In this document: in pieces, positions 28,033 to 38,440 of the stretch
How positions within the stretch are numbered: position 1 is the stretch's first letter
How the letters are laid out: every line of letters begins with the position of its first letter
From: JARRNJ01 sp037385045
GTDB taxonomy: Bacteria; Pseudomonadota; Gammaproteobacteria; JASBUN01
DNA: 56,735 nt
Assembly: GCA_037385045.1 (NCBI GenBank)
Contig: JARRNJ010000042.1
Location: 1 to 56,735 of the forward strand
Direction of reading: 5' to 3'
Translations under genes and position numbers: made by a program
Notes under the pieces: generated by a model
Database searches by the model: none
Told to the model about the DNA's origin: nothing
What the model saw: only the letters and a program-made list of their open reading frames with translations

Positions 28033-29574
28033 CTAGTCCCGATCAGCGAGGATCATGTCCGCCGCCTTTTCGGCAATCATGATGACCGGGCCGTTGGTAT
28101 TCCCGGATATTATAGTGGGCATGATGGACGCATCAACTACCCGGAGGCCTTGAATACCCCGGACCCGCAAACGGGCGTCGACAACGGACGCAGGGTCGGT
28201 ACCCATTTTACAGGTTCCTGCCGGATGGAAAATCGTCGTTGATTTCTCGCGGATGAAGGCGAGAATCTGCTCGTCGCTCGTTGCCTGATCGCCGGGCGCG
28301 ATCTCCGCGGTAATGAATTCACGCAGGGCCGGCGCGTCGGCGACGCGCCGCGCGACCTTGAAACCTTCCACCATGGTGGTCTGGTCCTCCACCGTGTCGA
28401 GGTAATTGGGTTGAATACTCGGCGCCGCCAGCGGATCGCGCGAGGCGATGGCCACGAAGCCGCGGCTGGTGGGACGAAGCTGGCACACCGACGAGGTAAA
28501 CCCGGAAAACGGATGCACCGGGCCACCGGGAACATCGGAGCTGATGGTCCCGAAATGGAATTGAATGTCGGGACGTTCCACCGCGGCGTCGGTACGCGTG
28601 AAAATATAGGCGTGGTTGATGCCGGTCGCAATGGGACCGGTCTGATGCAACACATATTGCAGTCCCATGCGCGCCATACCGAATGGCGTGCGCAGGTAGT
28701 CGTTCACCGTCACCGGCCGGCTTGCACGGTACGTGAGCCGGATCTGCAGGTGATCCTGGAGGTTGGCACCCACGCCCGCTAGATCGGCCACCACCGGAAT
28801 ATCATGCTGGCGCAACAGCCGCGCTGGCCCGATGCCGGACAGCTGCAAAATTTGCGGCGAACCGATGGCGCCGGCGGCGAGGATAACCTCACGGCCGGCC
28901 CGCGCTTCGACGGTGCGCTCGCCCTGGCGGTAGACAACACCGGCAACATGTGGCCCCGAAGTCGTCAGCTGCAGAGCCTGGGCATTGCTTGCAACCGTCA
29001 GATTGGCGCGTCGCTTGGCCGGTTTGAGGTAAGCGGATGCCGTGCTGCAGCGCAGGCCCCGGTAGGCGGTAATTTGAAAGTAGCCCGCGCCCTCCTGGTC
29101 ATCGTCGTTGTAGTCCGGATTGGCTGGAATGCCTACTTGGCCGGCGGCGGCAATGAACGCGTCGCACAGCGGACTACGGGCAATGGGCGTAATGTGCAGC
29201 GGGCCGTCGGTACCGCGTGTGTGTCCGGGATCGCCATGGTAGCGTTCCAGCTTGGTGAAATACGGCAACACGTCCTGCCAGGACCATCCGCTGTTGCCCA
29301 ATGACGCCCACTCGTCGTAGTCCTGGGGCTGACCGCGCACGTAAATCAGGCCGTTGATGGAGCTCGAACCGCCCATCACCCGGCCGCGGGGCCAATAGAT
29401 CGAGCGGTTGGCCAGAGCCGACACCGGTTCGGTCTCGAAACGCCAGTTCAGACGCCGGTGAAACATGGTCTTCGCATAACCGATCGGAATGTGCACCCAT
29501 AGGTTGCGATCCCACGGACCCGCCTCCAGCAACAGCACGCGATTGCGGCCGTCGGTGTTTTCATAGACGTTCAC
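28033..29574 (-). CDS. GMC-family FAD oxidoreductase (choline/alcohol dehydrogenase-like), N-terminus missing
   Basis: A 513-aa member of the GMC family, which oxidises alcohols with FAD. Recognisable parts are the flavin/GMC signature WPRGRVMGGSSSINGLIYVRGQPQDYDEWA, the second signature GAIGSPQILQLSGIGP, and the active-site regions HPAGTCKMG and ISGNTNGPVIMIAEKAAD. The first usable start is GTG at 29574, giving MNVYENTDGRNRVLLLEAG. The roughly 20-30 residues with the GxGxxG dinucleotide fold that should precede VLLLEAG are not in frame. Just upstream, other frames contain the remnants LIVAGARSAA and RGGGAQRSCV, as if small indels had broken IVGGGSAGCV. As written the enzyme may not bind FAD. 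It is divergent from the TRAP genes. Confidence 0.85.
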   Translation of the reverse strand: MNVYENTDGRNRVLLLEAGPWDRNLWVHIPIGYAKTMFHRRLNWRFETEPVSALANRSIYWPRGRVMGGSSSINGLIYVRGQPQDYDEWASLGNSGWSWQDVLPYFTKLERYHGDPGHTRGTDGPLHITPIARSPLCDAFIAAAGQVGIPANPDYNDDDQEGAGYFQITAYRGLRCSTASAYLKPAKRRANLTVASNAQALQLTTSGPHVAGVVYRQGERTVEARAGREVILAAGAIGSPQILQLSGIGPARLLRQHDIPVVADLAGVGANLQDHLQIRLTYRASRPVTVNDYLRTPFGMARMGLQYVLHQTGPIATGINHAYIFTRTDAAVERPDIQFHFGTISSDVPGGPVHPFSGFTSSVCQLRPTSRGFVAIASRDPLAAPSIQPNYLDTVEDQTTMVEGFKVARRVADAPALREFITAEIAPGDQATSDEQILAFIREKSTTIFHPAGTCKMGTDPASVVDARLRVRGIQGLRVVDASIMPTIISGNTNGPVIMIAEKAADMILADRD

Positions 29575-29654
29575 GCAGCTGCGCTGCGCGCCCCCGCCAC
29601 GATTAGCGATTGCCGCACCGCGTCCCGATCGAACCGAAGTCGGGCACGATGCGT

Positions 29655-29666
29655 CTCATAAATGAG
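29655..29666. promoter_or_regulatory. Palindrome CTCAT-AA-ATGAG, possible IclR-family operator
   Basis: A perfect 5-bp inverted repeat with a two-base centre, followed at 29667-29675 by GCAT-A-ATGC. Both lie just before a TTGACA box facing the TRAP genes. The position between two divergent units near an IclR gene makes an operator plausible, but the link is inferred. Confidence 0.35.
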
Positions 29667-29688
29667 GCATAATGCTCTCAAACATAGC

Positions 29689-29717
29689 TTGACAAACTTC
29701 CGTTGTCTAGCTAAACC
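29689..29717 (+). promoter_or_regulatory. Promoter-like TTGACA-17-TAAACC facing the TRAP genes
   Basis: A consensus -35 TTGACA at 29689-29694 is followed after 17 bases by a poor -10 TAAACC. It would give a leader of about 350 bases before dctQ, which is long. The -35 match is striking but the -10 is weak. Confidence 0.3.
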
Positions 29718-30070
29718 TTAAATCCTGATACTAATAAATCTCAAAAGCGAGTATGCGCCGCGGGGTCGCAATCACGGTCGGAAGGCTGGCGCGCGACTCG
29801 AAAACCATGAAAATGTTGCATTCTTCGTTTGGCCGGTGGCGACAACAGAGTGGATGTGGCAACAACAAGAAACAGCGGCGGCGACTCCGGGTTTGTAGCG
29901 TGGACCATACTTCCGGCGTGCCAACACTCATCGCGGAAGCCGTCGCGCCGCGGCGGACAATGATGTCGGCGAAGACCGCGCACAACCGGACAGGTCCACG
30001 CGCATGCGTCTTGTCGCCGGTCGCCAATCACCGTCATTGGCTTGGCACTGATCAAGCGGGGTAGCGGCTT

Positions 30071-30622
30071 ATGCCTGAGACGCACGTACCGAGCGCCAGT
30101 CTGCGCAAGATGATAGCGATACTGGAGCTTCCCAGCCTGGTGGCAGGCAAGCTGGTCGCGTGGCTGATCCTTCCAATGATGGCTTCGCTGGTCTACGAGG
30201 TTGTCGCCCGCTATTTGTTCGACAGCCCGACGATCTGGGCCTACGACACGACATACATGCTGGCCGGTACGTTGTTCATGCTCGGCTCGGCCTACGCATT
30301 GCGCAATGGAAGCCACGTGCGCGCCGACTTCCTGCTCAGCGCCCTGCCGCCGCGGTGGCAGGCACTGATCGACGTGCTGCTGTATCTGATCGTTTACTTC
30401 CCGGCCATGGCTCTGTTTTTCTGGGCCAGCTTCACCTATGCCCACCAGTCATGGCTCGAGCATGAAACCTACCCACAGAGCCCCTGGATGCCGATCATCT
30501 ACCCACTCAAGACGGTGATGCCGGTGACCATCGCACTGCTGTTCATTCAGGGAATTTCCGAGTTCTTAAAAGGGCTATGGACATTGCGCCACAACATTCC
30601 ATTCAATTATCAGGGCGACTGA
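30071..30622 (+). CDS. dctQ: TRAP transporter small permease subunit DctQ
   Basis: A 183-aa, four-helix membrane protein of the DctQ family, the small permease of tripartite ATP-independent periplasmic transporters. Helices lie at about residues 25-47, 60-82, 98-120 and 140-160. The family pattern FDSPTIWAYDTTYMLAGTLFMLGSAYALRNGSHVRADF is typical of the subfamily working with TakP-type binding proteins. It is followed five bases later by dctM. The start ATG at 30071 has only a G-rich stretch as ribosome-binding site. Its substrate is determined by the DctP partner, which is damaged here. Confidence 0.92.
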   Translation: MPETHVPSASLRKMIAILELPSLVAGKLVAWLILPMMASLVYEVVARYLFDSPTIWAYDTTYMLAGTLFMLGSAYALRNGSHVRADFLLSALPPRWQALIDVLLYLIVYFPAMALFFWASFTYAHQSWLEHETYPQSPWMPIIYPLKTVMPVTIALLFIQGISEFLKGLWTLRHNIPFNYQGD

Positions 30623-30626
30623 CCGT

Positions 30627-31946
30627 ATGTCGAACCCCGTTCTCGGCTTGATCTCGCTTGGCGTCGCTGTCATCGGCGTATTGACCGGCTATCCGATGGC
30701 ATTCGTCTTTGTGTTCGTCGCCCTGGTGTTCGGATATATCGGCGTCGGTCATCAGGTCTTCTACCTGCTCACTTATCAATTCTTTTCCCTCATGACCAGC
30801 GTCGAGCTGGCGGCGATCCCGCTGTTCCTGTTCATGGGTTATCTGCTTGAGCAGTCCGGTCTCATGGACCGGATGTTCAGCGCGTTGCGCTTGACCCTGG
30901 GCGGGATGAAGGGCTCCCTCTACCTCATCGTCCTAATCGTGGCGACTGTGTTTGCCGCCGCCACGGGCATCGTCGGCGCCTCCGTCACTGTGTTGGGGGT
31001 GATGGCTGCTCCCATGATGATCCGCAGCGGCTACAACAGCAGGCTGTCAGCCGGGGCAATCGCCGCCGGCGGCACACTGGGAATCCTCATACCACCCAGC
31101 ATCATGCTGATCGTCATGGGGCCCATCATCGGCGTTCCGGTGTCGGATTTGTTTGCGGGCGCCATCATCCCCGGCCTGATGCTCGCCGCCGTCTACGTGG
31201 CCTACACGCTGCTGCGCTGTCATCTCAACCCTGCACTGGGACCGGCACTGGGACACGATGAGCGGGCATCATCCGTGGGCGAAAAACTTCGCGAGCTGGT
31301 GCTCGGCGTGATACCCATTGCGGTCGTGATCATGACCACACTGGGATTGATCATCGCCGGTGTGACGACGCCGACCGACGCGGCTGCGACCGGATCCTGC
31401 GCGTCGCTGATCCTTACGCTGATTTACCGCCGGCTGGGATGGAAGCAGCTGAAGACCGCCGTATTCAAGACCATGGAGACCACGGCCTTCATCATGTTCC
31501 TGATCGGGGCGGCGAATTTCTTTGGGGCCGTGTTTGCGCGCCTCGGCAGCGGCAATCTCCTTACCAGCCTGCTGACGTCGATTCCGGCGCCGCCGATCGT
31601 GATGCTAGGTCTGATGCTGCTGCTGATCTTCGCCCTGGGCGGCCCGCTGGAATGGATTCCCATCGTTCTGGTGGTTGTACCGATCCTGCTGCCGGTGGTA
31701 AAACAACTGGCGTTCGATCCACTCTGGTTCGGCATCCTCGTAGCCGTGACGCTGCAGTCGTCCTGGCTGACGCCGCCGATGGCGCTTTCATCCTACTTCC
31801 TCAAGGGTGTGGTGCCGCAATGGAGCATGCGTGACATCTATCTCGGCATGGTGCAGTTCGTCGGCCTGCAGATCATCGTGATTCTTTTTCTGGTCAAGTT
31901 CCCGATACTCATCACGTGGCTTCCGCACGCCACCGGACTCGAATAG
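30627..31946 (+). CDS. dctM: TRAP transporter large permease subunit DctM
   Basis: A 439-aa membrane protein of the DctM family, the sodium-coupled transport channel of the TRAP system. About 11-12 helices are visible, with the family-typical IPLFLFMGYLLEQSGLMDRMF, GASVTVLGVMAAPMMIRSGYN, GGTLGILIPPSIMLIVMGPI and GVTTPTDAAATGS stretches. It follows dctQ by four bases, with a weak ribosome-binding site, so they are translationally linked. The length and sequence look intact, in contrast to the binding protein downstream. Transport is of a carboxylate or a similar organic anion in this family; no specific substrate can be given. Confidence 0.94.
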   Translation: MSNPVLGLISLGVAVIGVLTGYPMAFVFVFVALVFGYIGVGHQVFYLLTYQFFSLMTSVELAAIPLFLFMGYLLEQSGLMDRMFSALRLTLGGMKGSLYLIVLIVATVFAAATGIVGASVTVLGVMAAPMMIRSGYNSRLSAGAIAAGGTLGILIPPSIMLIVMGPIIGVPVSDLFAGAIIPGLMLAAVYVAYTLLRCHLNPALGPALGHDERASSVGEKLRELVLGVIPIAVVIMTTLGLIIAGVTTPTDAAATGSCASLILTLIYRRLGWKQLKTAVFKTMETTAFIMFLIGAANFFGAVFARLGSGNLLTSLLTSIPAPPIVMLGLMLLLIFALGGPLEWIPIVLVVVPILLPVVKQLAFDPLWFGILVAVTLQSSWLTPPMALSSYFLKGVVPQWSMRDIYLGMVQFVGLQIIVILFLVKFPILITWLPHATGLE

Positions 31947-32145
31947 CGTATGGAATCTTACATTGAAGCCGGTTTTCGCGTTCTTTGAAGGCAGCCCCGC
32001 CACTTGGCGGCTGACTCCAAAGTCGACAGTTGCAGTCAACACAAGGAGACAACGATGACCTGAAGCAGATCGTCTCGCACATTCGCCTCGTTTCGGCCGC
32101 CCCCGATGGCGACCGGCGCAGAGGAAACCCAACGGAGGATTCGAC

Positions 32146-33036
32146 ATGACAACGATATACAACAAGGCGGCGAAGCTGCTCCTGGCCTTAGGGGTCTTGA
32201 TCTTGTCGGCGCAACCAGCCGCTTACGCCGCAAATCAGAAGGTCTATGAGTTTTCCATACAAACCGCCGTGCCGTCATCCAGCTTGTACTATCACTTGCT
32301 GGAGAAGTTCGCCAAGCAGATCAACACCATGTCCAACGGTCGGCTCAAGGCGGACGTATTGGCTGCCGGCGCGGTGGTCGGCCCGTTCCAAATCCTGGAC
32401 GCGGTGAACAACGGCGTCGTCAAGGCCGGCTATGCCTGGGGCAACTACTGGTCGGGCAAAAACTCGGCATTCGTGCTGTTCAGCAACGCCCCGGCCAGCA
32501 CCGGACTTGACCAGCGCAGCCTGATGGCCTGGTATTACAAAGGCGACGGCGAGAAGCTCTATCACGAGTTCCTGCACGACGTCATGCATCTGGACCTGCA
32601 GGCGTTCCTGATGCAGCCCATGGGTCCCGACCCGCTCGGCTGGTTCAAGAAGCCGATCAAGAACATGAACGACTTCGCCAAGTTCAAGTATCGGGCGCCG
32701 CCGGGAATCCCCGGGCAGACGTACAAGGACATGGGCGTCGCCGCCGTGGCCATGCCGGGCGGTGACATCGTCCCGTCCGCTCAGCGCGGCGTCATGGTGG
32801 CTTTGAAACAGTTCGTCGAAAAAGACCACGTTCACGTGATGAGCACTCCGAAGGATTACTACCCGAAGTTCATCGCTTCGGAGCGCAAAATCACCAAGGA
32901 GTACGCCGCGAAGAATCCGTTCTTCAAGAAGGTCTGGGAATCGCAGCTCCAGTTTGCCAAACTGGTGTATCCGTACCGGGTGAGAATCCTGGAGCTGTAT
33001 TACAACATGGTGAAGACGGCCCACGAGGGCAACTAA
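32146..33036 (+). CDS. dctP: TRAP transporter substrate-binding protein DctP, internal segment missing
   Basis: A 296-aa periplasmic binding protein with a signal peptide (LLLALGVLILSAQPAAYA, cleavage about residue 28). It resembles the TakP/2-oxoacid subfamily: LAAGAVVGPFQILDAVNNGVVKAGYAWGNYWSGKN and MPGGDIVPSAQRG. Family members are about 360-370 residues. After AQRGV (around 32790) the sequence goes straight to VALKQFVEKDHVHVM.TPKDYYPKF, which is normally about 70-75 residues further on. The skipped part normally carries the conserved EWxGPxxDxxxGL and KYYYxPGxHE stretches that line the ligand site and dimer interface. The frame is kept, so a shortened protein would be made. It starts at ATG 32146 with GGAGGA upstream, 199 bases after dctM. 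Confidence 0.88.
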   Translation: MTTIYNKAAKLLLALGVLILSAQPAAYAANQKVYEFSIQTAVPSSSLYYHLLEKFAKQINTMSNGRLKADVLAAGAVVGPFQILDAVNNGVVKAGYAWGNYWSGKNSAFVLFSNAPASTGLDQRSLMAWYYKGDGEKLYHEFLHDVMHLDLQAFLMQPMGPDPLGWFKKPIKNMNDFAKFKYRAPPGIPGQTYKDMGVAAVAMPGGDIVPSAQRGVMVALKQFVEKDHVHVMSTPKDYYPKFIASERKITKEYAAKNPFFKKVWESQLQFAKLVYPYRVRILELYYNMVKTAHEGN

Positions 33037-33095
33037 ACCGACATGGCGCCCGGCGGGCTATGGACGCCCGCCACGCGGACGCCTGACGGCAAGCG

Positions 33096-33143
33096 ACGGT
33101 GAACGGTACAGGGTTTATGCCCCGCACCGTTCACCGTTTTTTT
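33096..33143 (+). terminator. Intrinsic terminator of the TRAP operon
   Basis: ACGGTGAACGGT at 33096-33107 and ACCGTTCACCGT at 33126-33137 are perfect 12-base arms, followed by a run of seven T to 33143. It lies 60 bases after the dctP stop. Confidence 0.9.
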
Positions 33144-33217
33144 GAGCTGTGTTAGGCTACAGCCACCGCAGGTTTGGCGGCACGTTCGCTCCGCTGCAGC
33201 CGTCGTGAGGGGATAAG

Positions 33218-34357
33218 GTGGCGAATCGTTTTGGTCGAACCGAATGGGCCGGCGCCTTCGGCGATCTCGGCACGCTGATCCCCTTCGTGATTGCCTATGT
33301 CAAGCTCTTGGGCATGAGCCCGACGGGCCTGCTGTTGACCTTCGGCCTGGCCAAAATCGTCTCCGGCCTTTATTACCGCACACCGTTTCCCATCCAGCCC
33401 ATGAAGGCGATCGGCGCCGCCGCCACCACCCAAGCCACTCAGAATTTCGTCGTCACGCCCGGCGCCGTCTACGCCGCCAGCTTCACCACGGGGGTCGTCT
33501 GGCTGGTACTTGGCGCTACCGGGCTGGCCAACCGCATCACAAAGTGGACCCCCCGCCCGGTCGTCACGGGCATCGTATTCGGCCTGGGGCTTAAATTCAT
33601 GGGCGACGGCATCGGCATGATGTCCGACAACTGGTGGATCGCCGCAATCAGTCTCGCCGCGGCGGTGCTGCTCCTGACCAGCCAGCGCCTGCCCGCCATG
33701 TTCGTCCTGCTGTTGATCGGGATCGGCACGGCTGCATTCCAACACCCCGAACTCCCTGCACTGCTGGCCCACATGCGGCCCGGCTTCCACATGCCGCAAC
33801 TCGGTTTCGGCCACATCGGCGCCGGCGAATGGTTCATCGGGTCGGTACTCCTCGCCTTGCCGCAGCTCCCTTTGACCCTCGGCAATGCGTTGATCGCCAT
33901 CACTGAGGAAAACAATCGCCTGTTCCCGGACCGACCGGTATCCGAGCGCCGCGTGGCAATGTCCACCGGAGTCATGAATGTGCTCAGCCCGCTGCTGGGG
34001 GGCGTACCCATGTGCCACGGCGCGGGCGGCATGGCCGGACACGTTCGCTTCGGCGCCCGCACCGGCGGCGCATTGATCATCCTCGGCACCCTGCTGGTGA
34101 TCATGGCGTTGTGGCTCGGCGACTCGGTGGTGACGCTCCTGGCGTTGTTCCCGGCGTCGGTGCTGGGCGTCATCCTGTTTCTCGCGGGCGCCCAACTGGC
34201 GCTCGGAGTCGGTCGCTTCGGTGGCGGCCGGCCCACGCGCATGGTCGCCCTGGTCACGACCGCATTCGCACTGTGGAACGTCGGCGTGGCATTCGTCGCC
34301 GGCGTTGCGCTGTGGTGGTTACTGCCAGGCAGGCGTTCTGAATCCGGGCCGGCTTAG
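33218..34357 (+). CDS. MOT1-type sulfate/molybdate permease
   Basis: A 379-aa membrane protein of the MFS_MOT1 (SulP-related) family, predicted to import molybdate or sulfate. It has about 10-11 helices. The two family motifs are present: EWAGAFGDLGTLIPFVIAYVK at the N-terminus and PMCHGAGGMAGHVRFGARTGG (about residues 265-285). FPIQPMKAIGAAATTQA is also typical. The start is GTG at 33218 with GGGGATAAG upstream. It follows the TRAP terminator, so it is transcribed separately. Substrate choice between sulfate and molybdate cannot be made from the sequence; no molybdenum cofactor gene is near. Confidence 0.9.
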   Translation: MANRFGRTEWAGAFGDLGTLIPFVIAYVKLLGMSPTGLLLTFGLAKIVSGLYYRTPFPIQPMKAIGAAATTQATQNFVVTPGAVYAASFTTGVVWLVLGATGLANRITKWTPRPVVTGIVFGLGLKFMGDGIGMMSDNWWIAAISLAAAVLLLTSQRLPAMFVLLLIGIGTAAFQHPELPALLAHMRPGFHMPQLGFGHIGAGEWFIGSVLLALPQLPLTLGNALIAITEENNRLFPDRPVSERRVAMSTGVMNVLSPLLGGVPMCHGAGGMAGHVRFGARTGGALIILGTLLVIMALWLGDSVVTLLALFPASVLGVILFLAGAQLALGVGRFGGGRPTRMVALVTTAFALWNVGVAFVAGVALWWLLPGRRSESGPA

Positions 34358-34698
34358 CTGTAACTTCGCAGGAGGTTGTTCACCGGGCAATTCATCGGGC
34401 ACAGGCAAGTGTGAGCGGCCCCGGGAGTCGGCGTTTGGCATGAAGCAGACGGCCGTGTGGGCGCAGTTGAACTGCGGCGCGGCGTGCCAAACGCACCCGG
34501 CGGCCGGCGATTCGCCCCTGAGGCGCTGGCGGCCGGGTCGAGGCCGATGGCGGGCAGCGGTGCCGGTCGTGTTGTTGCGCAGCGCATCCACCGTTCTTAC
34601 GACCATTGTGTGAACAACTTGGTGGGATTACACACTTAGCAGCGCGCTGATCGTGGCGGGGCGCCGCTCAGGCCAGCCCAAAAACGATCCGGAATGCA
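34358..34698. other. Intergenic region between convergent MOT1 and ahcY genes
   Basis: No protein-like frame is found in these 341 bases. It contains the nested dyad listed separately. No T-run terminator is visible for either flanking gene. Confidence 0.6.
34431..34494. other. Nested inverted repeats, structured-element candidate
   Basis: GCGTTTGGCA (34431-34440) pairs perfectly with TGCCAAACGC (34485-34494). Inside the 44-base loop is CGCAGTT-G-AACTGCG (34462-34476). Both are exact. The element lies between convergent genes and could fold as a two-tier hairpin on either strand, but no T-run follows, so it is not an ordinary terminator. Confidence 0.45.
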
Positions 34699-35955
34699 TC
34701 ACGCCCTGATATCATCGATTCGCCATGCGTCGAGGTAACTCCGCTGCGCGTCGGTCAGAGTGTCGATGTGAATATTCAAGGTTTCGAGTTTGAGGCGGGC
34801 CACATGCTGATCCACCTCGTCGGGAACCTTGTGCACCCCCGGGGCCAGCGAATCACAGTTCGCCAACAGGTGAACGGCGGCGACGAATTGCATGGCAAAC
34901 GTCTGGTCCATGACCTCCACCGGATGACCCATGGCCGTGGGTGCGGCCAGATTCACCAGATCGGCTCCGGCGACGACATTGATACGCCGGCCGTCGCTCA
35001 AACGGTATTCGCTGATACCCGGTCGCACCTCCCGCTGATCCACGGCGAGTGCGTCAAGATCCGAGAGACACACCTCTACATTGAAGTGGCCCGCATTGGC
35101 GATCACCGCCCCGTCGCGCATGGACTCGAAGTGTTCCCGGCGCAGCACGTCCCGATTGCCCGTGGCAGTAATGAAGACCTCCCCCTCGCCCGCGGCCTGC
35201 TGCATCGACGCCACGTCGAAACCGGCCATGTGCGCGCGCAGGGCCTTGCGGGGATCCACTTCGGTAATGGCTACCCGAGCGCCCCAGCCTTTGGCCTTGT
35301 TTGCAACACCCTGCCCGCAATATCCGTAGCCGGCCACCACCACCCGTTTCCCGGCCAGCAGCAGATTGGTCGTCAACGCCAGGTTGGCCAGCGACGACTC
35401 GCCGGTGCCGTGCACGTTGTCGAAGTCGTGCTTCATCGGCGTGTCGTTCACGGCATAGGCCGGAAAGGTCATCAGGCCTTCGCGCTCCATTGCCCGCAGG
35501 CGCTGCACCCCTGTGGACGTCTGCTCGCACATCCCTACCAACTCGCCGGCTTGGGCGCGGCGCTGGTGAACGAGCTGCGCGGTGAGTTCCGCCGCGTCGT
35601 CGAGAATGAAATTGGGATGGTGGTCGAGCACCTTCAGATGCAAGGCCTCCACTTCGGCCGCGGCCGCATCATGGCGGGCGTAGCCCGTGACGTTGGGCTG
35701 CTCGTTCAACGCAGCGACCACGTCGTCCTGAGTCGTGGCCGCCACCGAGCAGGTAAAAACCACTTCGGCCCCGGCCGCCGCGAGGGTTTCGATGAACACG
35801 CCGGTCTTGGCTTCAATATGGGAAGCCACAGCGACGGTCATCCCCGCCAGGGGGCGGCTGTCGCCGTACCTGGCGCGCAGCTGAGCGTGAACCGGCATGT
35901 GGCTGCGGGCCCAATCGAGTTTTCTGCGGCCCAGGTCGATGTCAATGGCAGTCAT
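34699..35955 (-). CDS. ahcY: S-adenosylhomocysteine hydrolase, short form
   Basis: AhcY splits S-adenosylhomocysteine into adenosine and homocysteine with a bound NAD+, relieving product inhibition of methyltransferases. The 418-aa protein is the short form seen in archaea and Thermotoga: ASHIEAKTGVFIETLAAAGAEVVF, CEQTSTGVQRLRAMEREG, NDTPMKHDFDNVHGTGESSLANL (substrate lysine and aspartate), the NAD fold GYGYCGQGVANKAKGWGARV, and NAGHFNVEV. The C-terminus ends LTDAQRSYLDAWRIDD and lacks the K...YRY tail of the long form. ATG 35955 has GAGGAGG upstream. It lies behind the pnp terminator on the same strand. No methionine-cycle gene is adjacent, and the 48-base leader is too short for an SAH riboswitch. 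Confidence 0.94.
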   Translation of the reverse strand: MTAIDIDLGRRKLDWARSHMPVHAQLRARYGDSRPLAGMTVAVASHIEAKTGVFIETLAAAGAEVVFTCSVAATTQDDVVAALNEQPNVTGYARHDAAAAEVEALHLKVLDHHPNFILDDAAELTAQLVHQRRAQAGELVGMCEQTSTGVQRLRAMEREGLMTFPAYAVNDTPMKHDFDNVHGTGESSLANLALTTNLLLAGKRVVVAGYGYCGQGVANKAKGWGARVAITEVDPRKALRAHMAGFDVASMQQAAGEGEVFITATGNRDVLRREHFESMRDGAVIANAGHFNVEVCLSDLDALAVDQREVRPGISEYRLSDGRRINVVAGADLVNLAAPTAMGHPVEVMDQTFAMQFVAAVHLLANCDSLAPGVHKVPDEVDQHVARLKLETLNIHIDTLTDAQRSYLDAWRIDDIRA

Positions 35956-36002
35956 GACGCCTCCTCATATCCCCTGGCAGCGGATGGCGGTACTGCGGCC
36001 AC

Positions 36003-36026
36003 AAAAAAAGGGCCGAAGGCCCCTTT
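36003..36026 (-). terminator. Intrinsic terminator after pnp
   Basis: Read on the minus strand, AAAGGGGCC and GGCCCTTT form a hairpin around a three-base TTC loop, followed by a run of seven T (the A-run at 36003-36009). It lies 23 bases after the pnp stop and ends the rimP-pnp transcription unit before ahcY. Confidence 0.9.
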
Positions 36027-36048
36027 CTTGCGACAATACGCGTCGGAC

Positions 36049-38136
<2,088 letters not shown>

Positions 38137-38197
38137 GAGACATTCCTTGGCTGCTGTTGGTTAACGACGGGATGGGAACGGGAATCGGCGAGATGCG

Positions 38198-38440
38198 TCA
38201 GCGACGCAGGCCCAGACGCTGGATCAGGCCCTGGTAGCGCTCGACGTCCTTACCCTTCAGATAATCCAGCAGCTTGCGGCGGCGGTTGATCATCTTCAGC
38301 AGCCCCTGGCGGGAATGATGATCGTGCTTGTGCTCGCTGAAATGCTCGGTGAGATGATTGATGCGCGTGGTCAGCAGCGCAACCTGTACCTCCGGCGAAC
38401 CGGTATCCTTGGGACCCCGCTGGTAGTGCCCGAACCGGCG
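38198..38440 (-). pseudogene. rpsO: Ribosomal protein S15, 5' end missing
   Basis: On the minus strand, the 80 codons after the truB stop encode most of S15: YQRGPKDTGSPEVQVALLT, INHLTEHFSEHKHDHHSRQGLL, MINRRRKLLDYL, VERYQGLIQRLGLRR, stop at 38198. The normal protein is 89 residues. The first 13-14 residues, the start codon, the ribosome-binding site and the usual truB-rpsO intergenic region are absent. The TGA of truB (38441-38443) is in the same frame and immediately precedes this segment, and no ATG, GTG or TTG lies between. As written, S15 cannot start normally. S15 is a primary 16S rRNA-binding protein that is nearly always kept, so an assembly deletion is a serious possibility. Confidence 0.93.

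Larger units (their letters stand above)
29575..30070. other. Divergent regulatory region between GMC and TRAP genes
   Basis: These 496 bases contain no convincing gene. Around 29640-29760 the DNA is AT-rich compared with its surroundings and contains the dyads and promoter-like boxes listed separately. The remainder, up to the dctQ start, contains open frames that are Arg/Pro-rich shadows. Confidence 0.6.

Noticed and set aside
34431..34494. Integron attC-like site
   Set aside because: The arms do not fit the GTTRRRY/RYYYAAC core and no integrase or cassette is nearby.
35956..36002. SAH riboswitch before ahcY
   Set aside because: Only about 48 bases separate the pnp terminator from the ahcY start, too few for the known motif.
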